DNA of 64,000 bases, from positions 1 through 64,000 of the forward strand of contig NZ_JASHIZ010000013.1 of the NCBI RefSeq assembly GCF_030733425.1, given 5' to 3'. Shown here one piece after another: positions 8,474 to 16,901 of the stretch. The first letter of the stretch is position 1; each line of letters opens with the position of its first letter. The stretch is from Roseovarius sp. MMSF_3350 (lineage in GTDB: Bacteria; Pseudomonadota; Alphaproteobacteria; Rhodobacterales; Rhodobacteraceae). Both the position numbers and the translations under genes were made by a program. The notes under the pieces are model-generated. The model worked only from the letters and a program-made list of their open reading frames with translations, was not told the DNA's origin and ran no database searches.

Positions 8474-8859
8474 GTCCCGGTCTCTCCCTCGAACTCGGTC
8501 GCATCGCCGGGCCAGTCGTCGCCCTGCGGCCCCACCAGGCAGAACCGATGCCCGGTCGGCGCCTCCATCACGATCCAGCCGCGCAGCCGATCGACCTCCC
8601 GCGCGCCCAGCGCCGTCAACCGCGCACATTCCGCCTCCTGGTCGTCGGTCTCGATATCCAGATGCACGCGCGGTGCGTGATCCACGGCCTGCAACAGCAC
8701 CTTGGGATGGCCCTCATGCCCGTCGAACTCGGTGTATTTCCCGCGCTCGTCGATCTTTCCATCCTTGCCCAGCGCCGCCGACCAGAACGCCGTCGCCTCC
8801 GACAGGTCGTCGGTCTGGCAATCAATGCAGACCACGCTGATGCGCGCCTTGTGGGTCAT
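8470..8859 (-). CDS. VOC-superfamily (glyoxalase-like) protein
   Basis: A 129-aa protein with the vicinal-oxygen-chelate fold pattern: an N-terminal CIDCQTDDLSEATAFWSAAL strand-helix, a central VHLDIETDD metal-side strand, and a C-terminal EAPTGHRFCLVGPQG. It resembles the 'glyoxalase-like domain, VOC family' proteins of actinobacteria and alphaproteobacteria. His and Glu residues at the expected metal positions are present, but the substrate is unknown. The start at 8859 overlaps the zinc-ribbon stop by ATGA. Confidence 0.8.
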   Translation of the reverse strand: MTHKARISVVCIDCQTDDLSEATAFWSAALGKDGKIDERGKYTEFDGHEGHPKVLLQAVDHAPRVHLDIETDDQEAECARLTALGAREVDRLRGWIVMEAPTGHRFCLVGPQGDDWPGDATEFEGETGT

Positions 8860-9068
8860 GCCTTGCCCTCCCCGGCCTTCAGCATGTCCGCCTTGAGCGC
8901 CGCGAACTTCGCCTGCGCCGCGCCCCAGCTTTCCTCGGCGCGCCCGGCCATGGAGATCTCCGCACCGCAATTGCCACAGGCAAAAGACGCCCCTGCCATC
9001 AGCGCCCGCGTCTCTATCGCGATGGGCGTGCCGCAATCCGGGCAGTCTATGCTCTGCTCAAGGCGCAC
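8856..9068 (-). CDS. Small zinc-ribbon protein
   Basis: A 70-aa protein with two CxxC knuckles (CPDC at about residues 9-12 and CGNC at about 31-34), followed by a short charged helix. The pair is typical of a zinc ribbon. The protein is not recognised beyond that. It overlaps the VOC gene by four bases and follows livH by three, so it is surely in the same transcript. Confidence 0.7.
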   Translation of the reverse strand: MRLEQSIDCPDCGTPIAIETRALMAGASFACGNCGAEISMAGRAEESWGAAQAKFAALKADMLKAGEGKA

Positions 9069-9071
9069 CGC

Positions 9072-10061
9072 TCATACCCTCTCGATGATCTTCTCGCCAA
9101 AGAGGCCCTGCGGCCGGAACACCAGGAAGATCAGCGCCAGCACGTAGGCAAACCAGATCTCCGTCGCCCCGCCGAGGTAGGGCGCGCCGATGGCGAACTC
9201 GAACAGCTTCTCGCCCACGCCGATCAGCAGCCCTCCCACGATGGCGCCGGGGATCGAGGTGAAGCCCCCCAGCATCAGCACCGGCAACGCCTTCAGCGCG
9301 ATCAGGCTCAGCGAGAACTGCACGCCCGACTTGGTGCCCCACATGATCCCCGCCACCAGCGCGACGAACCCCGCCAGCGACCAGACCATCACCCAGATGA
9401 AGTTCAGCGAAATCCCCACCGACAGCGCCGCCTGGTGATCGTCCGCCACCGCCCGCATCGCGCGCCCCTGCTTGGTGTATTGCGCGAAGACGATCAGCGT
9501 GAAGACCAGCGCGGCCGCAATCACCGTCGCCACGATATCCAGGTTGTCGATGAAAAAGCCGTAACCGAACCAGCCCGCCGTGGTCGTGTCGATCACCTCG
9601 TTGATCCCCTGTGGCAGGCCCACGTCCATCGTCTTGATGTCCGACCCCCACATCATGTCCCCGAACCCTTCGAGGAAATAGGCAAGCCCGATCGTGGCCA
9701 TGAACAGGATGATCGGCTCCTGGTTCACCAGGTGCTTGAAGATCAGCACATTCACCACCCAGGCCAGCGCGACCATCACCACCATCGTCAGCAGGATCGC
9801 CGCCAGCGCCGGCACGTGCCAGCCGAAATGGTGTACCTCCGTGCCGAAGATCGCGTTGATCAGGTGCGAAAACGGCACCTGCCCTTCCATGATCCCCACC
9901 AGCGTCAGCGCCGCGAAGAGCGCCATGACACCTTGGGCGTAGTTGAAGATGCCGCTGGCCTTGTAGATCAGCACGAAGCCCAGCGCCACCAGCGCATAAA
10001 GCACCCCGGCCATCAGGCCGTTCAGGAACACTTCCATCCCGAAAATCAGCTGATCAGGCAT
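9072..10061 (-). CDS. livH: Branched-chain amino acid-type ABC permease, LivH
   Basis: A 329-aa inner-membrane permease with eight or more helices. The family motif GLMAGVLYALVALGFVLIYK lies near the N-terminus, and the coupling segment TKQGRAMRAVADDHQAA is central. The ATG at 10061 has an excellent Shine-Dalgarno (AAGGAGG); an upstream in-frame ATG at 10115 has no such signal and would add unrelated residues. It forms the channel with LivM. The gap to livG contains a cluster of palindromes and a duplicated copy of the livG end. Confidence 0.93.
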   Translation of the reverse strand: MPDQLIFGMEVFLNGLMAGVLYALVALGFVLIYKASGIFNYAQGVMALFAALTLVGIMEGQVPFSHLINAIFGTEVHHFGWHVPALAAILLTMVVMVALAWVVNVLIFKHLVNQEPIILFMATIGLAYFLEGFGDMMWGSDIKTMDVGLPQGINEVIDTTTAGWFGYGFFIDNLDIVATVIAAALVFTLIVFAQYTKQGRAMRAVADDHQAALSVGISLNFIWVMVWSLAGFVALVAGIMWGTKSGVQFSLSLIALKALPVLMLGGFTSIPGAIVGGLLIGVGEKLFEFAIGAPYLGGATEIWFAYVLALIFLVFRPQGLFGEKIIERV

Positions 10062-10084
10062 CACGAACCTCCTTCGCATTCCCG

Positions 10085-10140
10085 CCCCGGACCAGATCCG
10101 GGGCCTCCCGGCCACCGAGGTCCCGGCTCAAGGCCGGGAC
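10085..10140. repeat. Two family A palindromes between livG and livH
   Basis: CCCCGGA-CCAGA-TCCGGGG spans 10085-10103, and GTCCCGGC-TCAAG-GCCGGGAC spans 10120-10140. Both follow the family A design. A family B-like element follows at 10173-10195. Confidence 0.7.
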
Positions 10141-10149
10141 GGGGCGCCG

Positions 10150-10217
10150 CCCCGCATCAATCACGCGCCTTTGGCGGGTAAAAACCCAAGCTACGCGCCC
10201 CACATCAATCATGCGCC
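10150..10217. repeat. 20-nt direct repeat of the livG end flanking a family B element
   Basis: Bases 10150-10169 and 10198-10217 match at 18 of 20 positions (CCCC[GA]CATCAATCA[CT]GCGCC). The second copy contains the livG stop codon (10205-10207). Between them lies GGCGGGT-AAAA-ACCC followed by CTACGCG, a degenerate family B palindrome. This looks like a 48-bp tandem duplication or an insertion with target duplication. Confidence 0.6.
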
Positions 10218-11023
10218 ACCCCCAGGTAGGCGTCGATCACCGCCTGGTTGCTGCGCACCTCGTCGGGCGTTCCATCCCCGATCTTCTTGCCGTAATCCAT
10301 CACCACGACACGGTCGGACAAATCCATCACCACCCCCATGTCATGCTCGATGAGCACGATGGTGGTCCCGAACTCGTCATTCACATCAAGGACAAAGCGG
10401 CTCATGTCCTCTTTCTCCTCGACATTCATCCCCGCCATCGGCTCGTCCAGGAGCAGGATCGACGGCTCGGCCGCCAGCGCCCGCGCCAGTTCCACCCGCT
10501 TCTTCAAGCCGTAGGGCAGCCGCCCCACCGGTGTCTTGCGGATGTGCTGGATCTCCAGAAAGTCGATGATCCGCTCCACGAAGGCCCGGTTCTCGACCTC
10601 CTCGCGCTCGGCCTTGCCCTTCCACAGCGACTGCGCCAGCAGCCCCGATTTCATCTGCCGGATGCGCCCCGTCATCACGTTGTCCAGCACGCTCATCCCC
10701 TCGAAGAGGGCGATGTTCTGGAACGTCCGCGCAATCCCCTGCTGCGCCACTTGGTAGGGCTTCATCTGCGGGCGCTTTTCGCCCTTGTACCAAACCTCGC
10801 CTTCCTGCGGATTGTAGAAGCCGGAAATCACGTTCAGCATCGAGGATTTGCCCGCGCCATTGGGCCCGATGATCGCCCGGATCTCGCCCTCGCGCACGTC
10901 AAAGCTGATATCCTGGATCGCCACCACCCCGCCGAACCGCAGCGTGATGTTCTTCATCTCCATCACCACGCCGCCAATCTTGCGGCCGTCTTCGGTGGTG
11001 TATCCTTCGGTCTGATCCAGCAT
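10205..11023 (-). CDS. livG: ABC transporter ATP-binding protein, LivG type
   Basis: A 272-aa ATPase with Walker A GPNGAGKS, a divergent signature LPYGLKKRVELARAL in place of LSGGQ (normal for the LivG/LptB group), and Walker B ILLLDEPMAGMN. The C-terminus has the BCA_ABC_TP motif MDYGKKIGDGTPDEVRSNQAVIDAYLG, cited here by its key residues GTP.EV..N..VI.AYLG. The ATG at 11023 is chosen because GGGAG lies seven bases upstream. It works with LivF to power LivH/LivM. It follows the acyl-CoA synthetase gene by 64 bases. Confidence 0.92.
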   Translation of the reverse strand: MLDQTEGYTTEDGRKIGGVVMEMKNITLRFGGVVAIQDISFDVREGEIRAIIGPNGAGKSSMLNVISGFYNPQEGEVWYKGEKRPQMKPYQVAQQGIARTFQNIALFEGMSVLDNVMTGRIRQMKSGLLAQSLWKGKAEREEVENRAFVERIIDFLEIQHIRKTPVGRLPYGLKKRVELARALAAEPSILLLDEPMAGMNVEEKEDMSRFVLDVNDEFGTTIVLIEHDMGVVMDLSDRVVVMDYGKKIGDGTPDEVRSNQAVIDAYLGVAHD

Positions 11024-11087
11024 CAAAACTCTCCCAACGCCAAACTGGATGGCGGGCGGGGCGACAGCGAAGCTGAGCGTCGTCCCG

Positions 11088-13061
11088 TCATTCCGCCGCC
11101 ACCTTTTCCTGCGCCACCGGCACCACCTGCGCCTCCACGATCTTCAGCGTGGCCGAGATGCTGCCCTTGCGCCCATCCTCGTAGGTGACTTCCGTCGTGG
11201 TGAACTTCTCCTCCGACCCGTCGTAGAGCGCCCCAAGCAACTCCTCGAACTTCTCCGAGATCACCCCCCGCCGCACCTTCCGCGTCCGGGTCATCTCGCC
11301 GTCATCCGCATCCAGCTCCTTGTGGAGCACCAGAAAGCGGTGCACCTGGCAATGCGCCAGCATCGGGTCCTCGGCCAGGCTCCGGTTCACCTCTTCCACG
11401 TGTTCCTTCACCGTCTCCAGCACCCTCGGATGCCCCGCCAGTTCCTGGTAGGAGGCATAGCCGATATTGTTCCGCTCGGCCCAGTTGCCCACGGCATTGA
11501 GGTCGATGTTGATAAAGGCCGTGCACTGCTCCCGCTGGTTACCGAACACCACGGCCTCCAGGATGTTGGGATAGAATTTCAGCTTGTTTTCCACGTATTT
11601 GGGCGCAAACAGGCTGCCATCGGCCATCTTGCCCACATCCTTGGCCCGGTCGATGATCTTCAGATGCCCGGTCGCCTCGTCGATGAACCCGGCATCGCCC
11701 GTCGCGACCCAGCCCTCGGCATCCTTAGTGCTCGCCGTGCTTTCGGCATTCTTGTAATATTCCTCGAACACGCCATCGCCGCGATAGAACACCTCGCCGC
11801 TCTCGGCAATCTTCAGCTCCACCCCCGGCGCGGCCACGCCCACCGTATCGCTGTAAACCTCGCCGTCGGGCTGCAGCGTGATGAACACCGACGCCTCGGT
11901 CTGGCCGTAAAGCTGCTTCAGGTTGATGCCCAGGGAGCGATAGAAATCGAAAATCTCCGGCCCGATCGCCTCGCCCGCCGTATAGCCCACGCGCACGCGC
12001 CCCAACCCCAGCGTATCCTTCAAAGGCCCGTACACCAGCAGCCCGCCAAGCTTGTATTTCAGCCGGTCCCAGCCGCTGACGCTCTTGCCGTCCAGGATGG
12101 CCGGTCCCACCTTCCGCGCATGCGCCATGAAGGTGTGGAACAGCCATTGCTTCATCCGGCTGGCATCCTCCATCCGGATCATCACGTTGGTCAGCTGGCC
12201 CTCGAACACCCGCGGCGGCGCGAAATAATACGTCGGACCGATCTCGCGCAGGTTCACCTGCATCGTATCCGGGCTTTCGGGGCAGTTCACGCAGAACCCG
12301 CACCAATAGGCCTGCCCGATGGAAAAGATGAAGTCCCCCACCCACGCCATCGGCAGGTAGGCCAGCACTTCCTCGTTGCGCGTCAGGTGATCGAACTCGG
12401 ACGATGATTTCGACGCCTCGATGATGTTGCGGTTGGACAGCACCACGCCCTTGGGCTTGCCGGTCGTGCCCGAGGTGTACAGCATCACGCAGGTGCTGTC
12501 GTAATCCAACGCGTCCCGCCGCGCCGTCAGCTCGGACATCAGGCTGTCCTTCGCCGCACGCCCCTGCTCCTGGACTTGGGCAAACTGGTGCAGCTTGGAA
12601 TGATCGTATTTCCTCAGCCCCCTTGGATCGACATAGATCATGTGCTCGAACTGGTGCAGGTCGTCCTGGATATCGATGATCTTGTCGACCTGCTCCTGGT
12701 CCTCGGCCACGGCAAACCGCGCGCCGCAATGGTCCAGCACATAGGCCATCTCGTCGCTGGCACTGTCCTGGTAGACCGGCACCGGGATCGCGCCCACCGA
12801 TTGCGCGGCGACCATCGACCAGTAGAAATAGGGCCGGTTGCGCCCGATGATGGCAATGAAGTCGCCCTTGTCGACGCCAAGGTTCAGCAGGCCCAGGGCC
12901 AGCGCCTCGATTTCCTGCTCGGCCTCGGCCCAGGTCCAGCTTTGCCAGATCCCGTATTCCTTTTCCCGGTATGCGGGCCTGGCTCCGAACTGCGCGGCAT
13001 TGCGCTGCAAAAGGGCCGGAATGGACGAAAGCCCATCCGCGCCTCTCGACGACTGTGCCAA
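11088..13061 (-). CDS. Long-chain acyl-CoA synthetase-like AMP-dependent ligase
   Basis: A 657-aa adenylate-forming enzyme of the long-chain fatty acyl-CoA synthetase group. It activates a carboxylate with ATP and then CoA. The P-loop-like motif YTSGTTGKPKG, the A5 motif YGQTEAS, the TGDAGFIDE motif and the hinge DRAKDVGKMADG are intact. The start is taken as TTG at 13061, because GGGAGG lies seven bases upstream and the residues after it (AQSSRGADG) fit; the next upstream Met would lack a ribosome site. It heads the transporter transcript. With the PaaK-like ligase at the other end, it suggests uptake and CoA activation of an acid. Confidence 0.88.
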   Translation of the reverse strand: MAQSSRGADGLSSIPALLQRNAAQFGARPAYREKEYGIWQSWTWAEAEQEIEALALGLLNLGVDKGDFIAIIGRNRPYFYWSMVAAQSVGAIPVPVYQDSASDEMAYVLDHCGARFAVAEDQEQVDKIIDIQDDLHQFEHMIYVDPRGLRKYDHSKLHQFAQVQEQGRAAKDSLMSELTARRDALDYDSTCVMLYTSGTTGKPKGVVLSNRNIIEASKSSSEFDHLTRNEEVLAYLPMAWVGDFIFSIGQAYWCGFCVNCPESPDTMQVNLREIGPTYYFAPPRVFEGQLTNVMIRMEDASRMKQWLFHTFMAHARKVGPAILDGKSVSGWDRLKYKLGGLLVYGPLKDTLGLGRVRVGYTAGEAIGPEIFDFYRSLGINLKQLYGQTEASVFITLQPDGEVYSDTVGVAAPGVELKIAESGEVFYRGDGVFEEYYKNAESTASTKDAEGWVATGDAGFIDEATGHLKIIDRAKDVGKMADGSLFAPKYVENKLKFYPNILEAVVFGNQREQCTAFINIDLNAVGNWAERNNIGYASYQELAGHPRVLETVKEHVEEVNRSLAEDPMLAHCQVHRFLVLHKELDADDGEMTRTRKVRRGVISEKFEELLGALYDGSEEKFTTTEVTYEDGRKGSISATLKIVEAQVVPVAQEKVAAE

Positions 13062-13340
13062 ATTGTGTCCTCCCTTTGTCCGCTCTCTCCCGCGAACAGA
13101 TCGCTCCCCCTGGGGACGATTCTTGATCCTCCATAGAGTGCGCAGCCGACGCTGATCGTCAACTTTTTCCTGATCTTTGCCCAATCCTTACGAATTGTAA
13201 CAGACGCCACGTAATGCACCGGAGCCGCGCGATCGCCAGACCGCGGGCTGACGACCTGACGGTGTTTCGCAGCAGTTTATCCATGCCAAATCCGCAAAAC
13301 CTCCAATCGAAGCGCCCATTCCCGCCAATCGCCAGCCCGT

Positions 13341-13422
13341 CGCACCGCAGGTGCGCCGTCCACAGTCGGCACGCCTCAGGCGTGACGGGCGGTCCCCCTT
13401 TCGGCGATTGCAGGCAATCGCC
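13341..13422. repeat. Array of three short hairpins
   Basis: CGCACC-GCA-GGTGCG (13341-13355), CACGCC-TCA-GGCGTG (13370-13384) and GGCGATTGC-AG-GCAATCGCC (13403-13422) follow one another at 14- and 18-base intervals. The 6-3-6 design recurs at 46739-46777. Confidence 0.65.
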
Positions 13423-13490
13423 TTTCGGTCAGCGGGCGATTGCGCGCGGCCCGCGGCCTTGATTCCGCGCGCCACACCGCCCCACGTCAT

Positions 13491-13507
13491 CCCGGACCTG
13501 ATCCGGG
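13491..13507. repeat. Family A palindrome, short form
   Basis: CCCGGA-CCTGA-TCCGGG lies 84 bases before the isomerase start. It has the same loop position and arm bases as the other family A elements. Confidence 0.6.
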
Positions 13508-13590
13508 CTCTCCTGCTCCGGCATGCCCACCACCCTTGACATACCCGCCATTTCCCCGTCGATTGCCTCTCTCGCAAGAGGACCGCAACC

Positions 13591-14193
13591 ATGACCAAAC
13601 CACAGATGGATTTCTGGTTCGAATTCGCCTCGACCTATTCCTATCTCAGCGTCATGCGCCTGCCCGCCCGCTCGGCCGAGGCCGGGGTGGCCGTCCGCTG
13701 GCGCCCCTTCCTGCTCGGCCCGATTTTTGCATCGCAAGGCTGGGACACCTCGCCGTTCAAAATCTACGCCGCCAAGGGCAACTACATGTGGCGCGACATG
13801 GAGCGCCGCTGCGCCGCCCTCGGCCTCACGTTCAAGCGGTCCGACACGATGCCCCAGCACAGTGTGCTGGCCGCCCGCACGGCCCAGATCGCGCTCGAAA
13901 CGCCGCAAGGCATCGCCTTTTGTCAGAACGTCTACCTCATGCAGTTCGCCGAAGGCATGAACATCGCCGACACCGACGTCATGGCCGCCTGCCTGTCGGC
14001 GGCCCGCCTGCCCGCGGACCTGTTGGAAAAGGCGCAGACCGACGCCAACAAGCACCGCCTGCGCGACACCACCGAAGAGGCGATGCGCCGCGGCCTCTTC
14101 GGTGCCCCCAGCTTCACCGTGGGCGACGAGCTTTTCTGGGGCGACGACCAGCTCGAGACCGCGCTGGCCTGGGCTGTGGAGCATGCCGCATGA
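13591..14193 (+). CDS. DsbA-family 2-hydroxychromene-2-carboxylate isomerase-like protein
   Basis: A 200-aa thioredoxin-fold protein related to HCCA isomerase (NahD), a kappa-class glutathione transferase relative. The N-terminus MDFWFEFASTYSYLS carries the Ser that binds glutathione in this family (S...YS.L). The C-terminal GAPSFTVGDELFWGDD.L is the family's cis-Pro strand. In naphthalene degraders the enzyme isomerises 2-hydroxychromene-2-carboxylate. Here no aromatic pathway is adjacent, so it is probably a general GSH-dependent isomerase or oxidoreductase. Its stop overlaps the histidine kinase start by ATGA. Confidence 0.85.
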   Translation: MTKPQMDFWFEFASTYSYLSVMRLPARSAEAGVAVRWRPFLLGPIFASQGWDTSPFKIYAAKGNYMWRDMERRCAALGLTFKRSDTMPQHSVLAARTAQIALETPQGIAFCQNVYLMQFAEGMNIADTDVMAACLSAARLPADLLEKAQTDANKHRLRDTTEEAMRRGLFGAPSFTVGDELFWGDDQLETALAWAVEHAA

Positions 14194-16103
14194 CCCCCCG
14201 CGACACCACGAGGATGACCACGGCGGGCCTCAACCTCATCCAGCAGGCCCTGACGATCTATGACGCCGATCTCGATCTCGCCGTCTGCAACCGGCGCTTT
14301 CAGGAGATGTTCGACCTTCCCGACCGGCTGGTCACCCCCGGCGCCCGTTTCGAGGATACGATCCGCTTTCTGGCCGAGCGCGGCGACTATGGCGAGGTGA
14401 CCGACCTCGACCGCTTCGTCACCGACCGCGTGGAAATCGCCCGCGCGTTCGAGCCGCATTACATGGAACGCACCCGCGCCAACGGCCGCATCATCAGCGT
14501 CGAAGGTTCCCCCCTGCCGCAGGGCGGCTGGGTCACCGTCTATACCGACATCACCCGCACCAAGCAGCAGGAGGCGCTGCTCGCCGCCCGGTCCGAGGAA
14601 CTGTCGGACCGACTGGTTACCTATTCCGACGATCTGGCGGCGGCCAACCGGCAACTTGAATCCACCATCACCGCGCTGGAGGAGGCCAAGCGCCAGGCGT
14701 CCGAGGCCGAAGCCCGCATGCGCCTGACGACCGAGATGGTGCCCGCGCATATCGCCCATGTCGGACCCGACCGGCGTTACACCTATTCCAACCGCCGCCT
14801 GTCGCTCATCATGCCGGGCAGCACCGCCGACCCGGTCGGCCTTGCCCCCGCCGAGGCGCTGGGGCCTGAGACCTTCGCCAATATCGCCCCACATCTCGAC
14901 CGCGCCTTTGCCGGCGACGCGTCGGTCTTCGAGTTCACCCACGCGGCCAGCTCGCGCCGGATCCGCGTGGCGCTGACCCCCGATCCGGCCACCGGCGGAG
15001 TCTACATCCTGTCCATGGACATCACCGAAGAGGCCCAGACCCGCGCCGCCCTAGGCCAGCACCGCCGCCGCGAGATGGCCGCGCAACTGACCTCGGGGCT
15101 GGCGCATGACTTTTCAAATCTCCTGACCATCATCCTCGGAATGCAATCGCGCCTGCAATCCATGTCCCTGCCCGAAGAGGCCGCCGACCTGATCGCCGCC
15201 ACCCTGGGCGCGGCGCGGCGCGGCGGCCGGCTGCTCGACCGCATCGCCGACATGACCGGCCCGCGCGAACATACCCCCGTGCCCACCGACCTGCCCGCCT
15301 TCCTGCACGATCTGGAACCGCTCGCCCGCTCCGTCCTGCCCGAGACGATCACCCTCGATATCCGGCCCACCGACGCGCCGCGCACCTGCCTGCTCGATCC
15401 CGGCATGTTGCAGGACTCGCTCATCAACCTGCTGCTCAACGCCCGCGACGCCATCGGTGGCGTGGCAAATGGGCCCGGCCGCATCACGCTTGCCGCGAGG
15501 GCGGTCCAGGACACCTGGCTCGACGTGACGGTCTCCGACACCGGTCCCGGCTTTTCCGATCACGTGCGCAGCCATGCGTTCGACCCGTTCTTCACCACCA
15601 AGGGCGGCGAGGGCTCGGGGCTGGGCCTTACCATGGTCTACAACATGACCAAGCTTGCCGGGGGGCGCGTCATGATCGAGAACACCGACAAAGGCGGCCA
15701 GGTCACGCTGCGCCTGCCGCTGCGCACCGCCGAAGCCGAGGATGCCCCCGGCTTCGTCCTTCTGGTCGAGGACAGCGCCGATTTGCGCGAAAGCATCCGC
15801 GCCATGCTGCGTGCCGACGGCCACCAGGTGATCGAGGCCGCAAGCGTTTCCGAGGCGCAGGCGCTGCTTCAGGGTCTGCCCGAGATCACCGCGATCCTGT
15901 CGGACATCACGCTCGAGGGCGAGGCAACGGGCCTTGACCTGCTCGACGCCCTGCCGTCATCGCACCCGCCGGCGGTGCTGATGACCTCCCTGCCGCCCAC
16001 CGATCCGCTGCACGTCGCCGCCCTTGCCCGGACGCCCGTGCTGCGCAAGCCGTTCGATCCCGGCGCCCTGCGCACGGCCCTCGCCGCAAGGGCCGCCTCA
16101 TGA
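14190..16103 (+). CDS. PAS-domain hybrid sensor histidine kinase
   Basis: A 637-aa cytoplasmic-looking kinase without clear membrane helices. Order: a PAS-like domain (about 14-125, LTIYDADLDLAVCNRRF), a coiled coil (about 125-175), a second PAS (about 175-285), a histidine phosphotransfer/dimerisation box with His306 (GLAHDFSNLL), and a HATPase domain with NLLLNARDAIGG, DTGPGF and GEGSGLGL. The C-terminal receiver starts VLLVEDSADLRESI, has its acidic acceptor in LSDITLEGEATG and its lysine in RKPFDPG. It overlaps the isomerase upstream and the OmpR-type regulator downstream by ATGA. The signal sensed is unknown. Confidence 0.9.
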   Translation: MTPRDTTRMTTAGLNLIQQALTIYDADLDLAVCNRRFQEMFDLPDRLVTPGARFEDTIRFLAERGDYGEVTDLDRFVTDRVEIARAFEPHYMERTRANGRIISVEGSPLPQGGWVTVYTDITRTKQQEALLAARSEELSDRLVTYSDDLAAANRQLESTITALEEAKRQASEAEARMRLTTEMVPAHIAHVGPDRRYTYSNRRLSLIMPGSTADPVGLAPAEALGPETFANIAPHLDRAFAGDASVFEFTHAASSRRIRVALTPDPATGGVYILSMDITEEAQTRAALGQHRRREMAAQLTSGLAHDFSNLLTIILGMQSRLQSMSLPEEAADLIAATLGAARRGGRLLDRIADMTGPREHTPVPTDLPAFLHDLEPLARSVLPETITLDIRPTDAPRTCLLDPGMLQDSLINLLLNARDAIGGVANGPGRITLAARAVQDTWLDVTVSDTGPGFSDHVRSHAFDPFFTTKGGEGSGLGLTMVYNMTKLAGGRVMIENTDKGGQVTLRLPLRTAEAEDAPGFVLLVEDSADLRESIRAMLRADGHQVIEAASVSEAQALLQGLPEITAILSDITLEGEATGLDLLDALPSSHPPAVLMTSLPPTDPLHVAALARTPVLRKPFDPGALRTALAARAAS

Positions 16104-16816
16104 CCACCAAGGCGCCTCTTGTCACCGTCCTCGACGACGAACCGGCGATCCGCACCATGCTGGCACAGGCGCTGGAAGAGGCCGGCTTTCGCACCCTCAC
16201 CTTTGCCCGCGCGACCGAGTTCGAGGCCGCGCTGCGCGTCAACTCTCCCGACATCTGCCTGGTGGACCTGTCCCTTCCCGACCGTGACGGGCTGACGCTG
16301 GTGCATCGGCTGGCGCTGGAACAGGGCGCGCGGGTCATCATCATCTCGGGCCGGGCCGAGGTGCAGGACCGCGTCACGGGGCTGGAACTGGGTGCCGACG
16401 ACTATATCATCAAGCCCTTCGATCCGGCCGAGGTCGTGGCCCGCATCCGCGCCCGCCTGCGCCGCAATGCGCCCGCCTCGCAGACCGGCGACACCGCCCG
16501 CTTCGGGCTCTGGACCGCGCATTTCGACCGCTACGTGCTCGAGGACGAGACCGGGCAGGAGACCCCGTTTTCCCACGCCGAAGGCGAAGTGCTGCGCCTT
16601 TTCCTCGACCGCCCCAAGCGGCTGATCTCGCGCCAAGCGATGCAGGAGGCGCTCGGCGGCGCGGCCGGCGAAAGCTTCGACCGAGCCATGGACGTGCGCA
16701 TCTCGCGCCTGCGCACCAAGCTGCGCGAAGACCCCAAGAATCCCCGTCTGATCAAGACGATCTACGGCGCCGGTTACATCTTCCTCGGAGATGTCAGCTG
16801 GGGTGGTAAACCGTGA
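16100..16816 (+). CDS. OmpR/PhoB-type response regulator
   Basis: A 238-aa two-domain regulator. The receiver has an acidic pocket DDE (12-14), phosphoacceptor Asp56 in LVDLSLPDRDG, a switch Ser in IISGR and Lys in YIIKPFDP. The C-terminal winged helix has the recognition region AMDVRISRLRTKLREDP and the wing IKTIYGAGYIF. Its start overlaps the hybrid kinase stop by ATGA, so the two form a pair. The kinase also carries its own receiver, so phosphate flow may need an Hpt protein that is not in this window. Target genes are unknown. Confidence 0.93.
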   Translation: MTTKAPLVTVLDDEPAIRTMLAQALEEAGFRTLTFARATEFEAALRVNSPDICLVDLSLPDRDGLTLVHRLALEQGARVIIISGRAEVQDRVTGLELGADDYIIKPFDPAEVVARIRARLRRNAPASQTGDTARFGLWTAHFDRYVLEDETGQETPFSHAEGEVLRLFLDRPKRLISRQAMQEALGGAAGESFDRAMDVRISRLRTKLREDPKNPRLIKTIYGAGYIFLGDVSWGGKP

Positions 16817-16876
16817 CGGTTTCAAGCTGCGCCTGATCCCGTCGCGCGCGCCTTGAACAGCCAACCACTTATTCCC

Positions 16877-16894
16877 GGCGGGACCCCTCCCGCC
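16877..16894. repeat. Palindrome between convergent genes
   Basis: GGCGGGA-CCCC-TCCCGCC lies between the response regulator stop and the flavoprotein stop at 16902. It resembles the family B arms (7020-7038) and may terminate both transcripts. Confidence 0.5.
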
Positions 16895-16901
16895 AAAGGC
16901 G

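Larger units (their letters stand above)
13062..13590. other. 529-bp divergent intergenic region
   Basis: It separates the acyl-CoA synthetase (minus) from the isomerase (plus). It holds a possible minus-strand promoter (TTGACG at 13162-13157, 18-base spacer, CTCTAT at 13138-13133), three short hairpins (13341-13422) and a family A palindrome (13491-13507). I see no convincing small gene. The plus-strand promoter was not identified. Confidence 0.5.
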
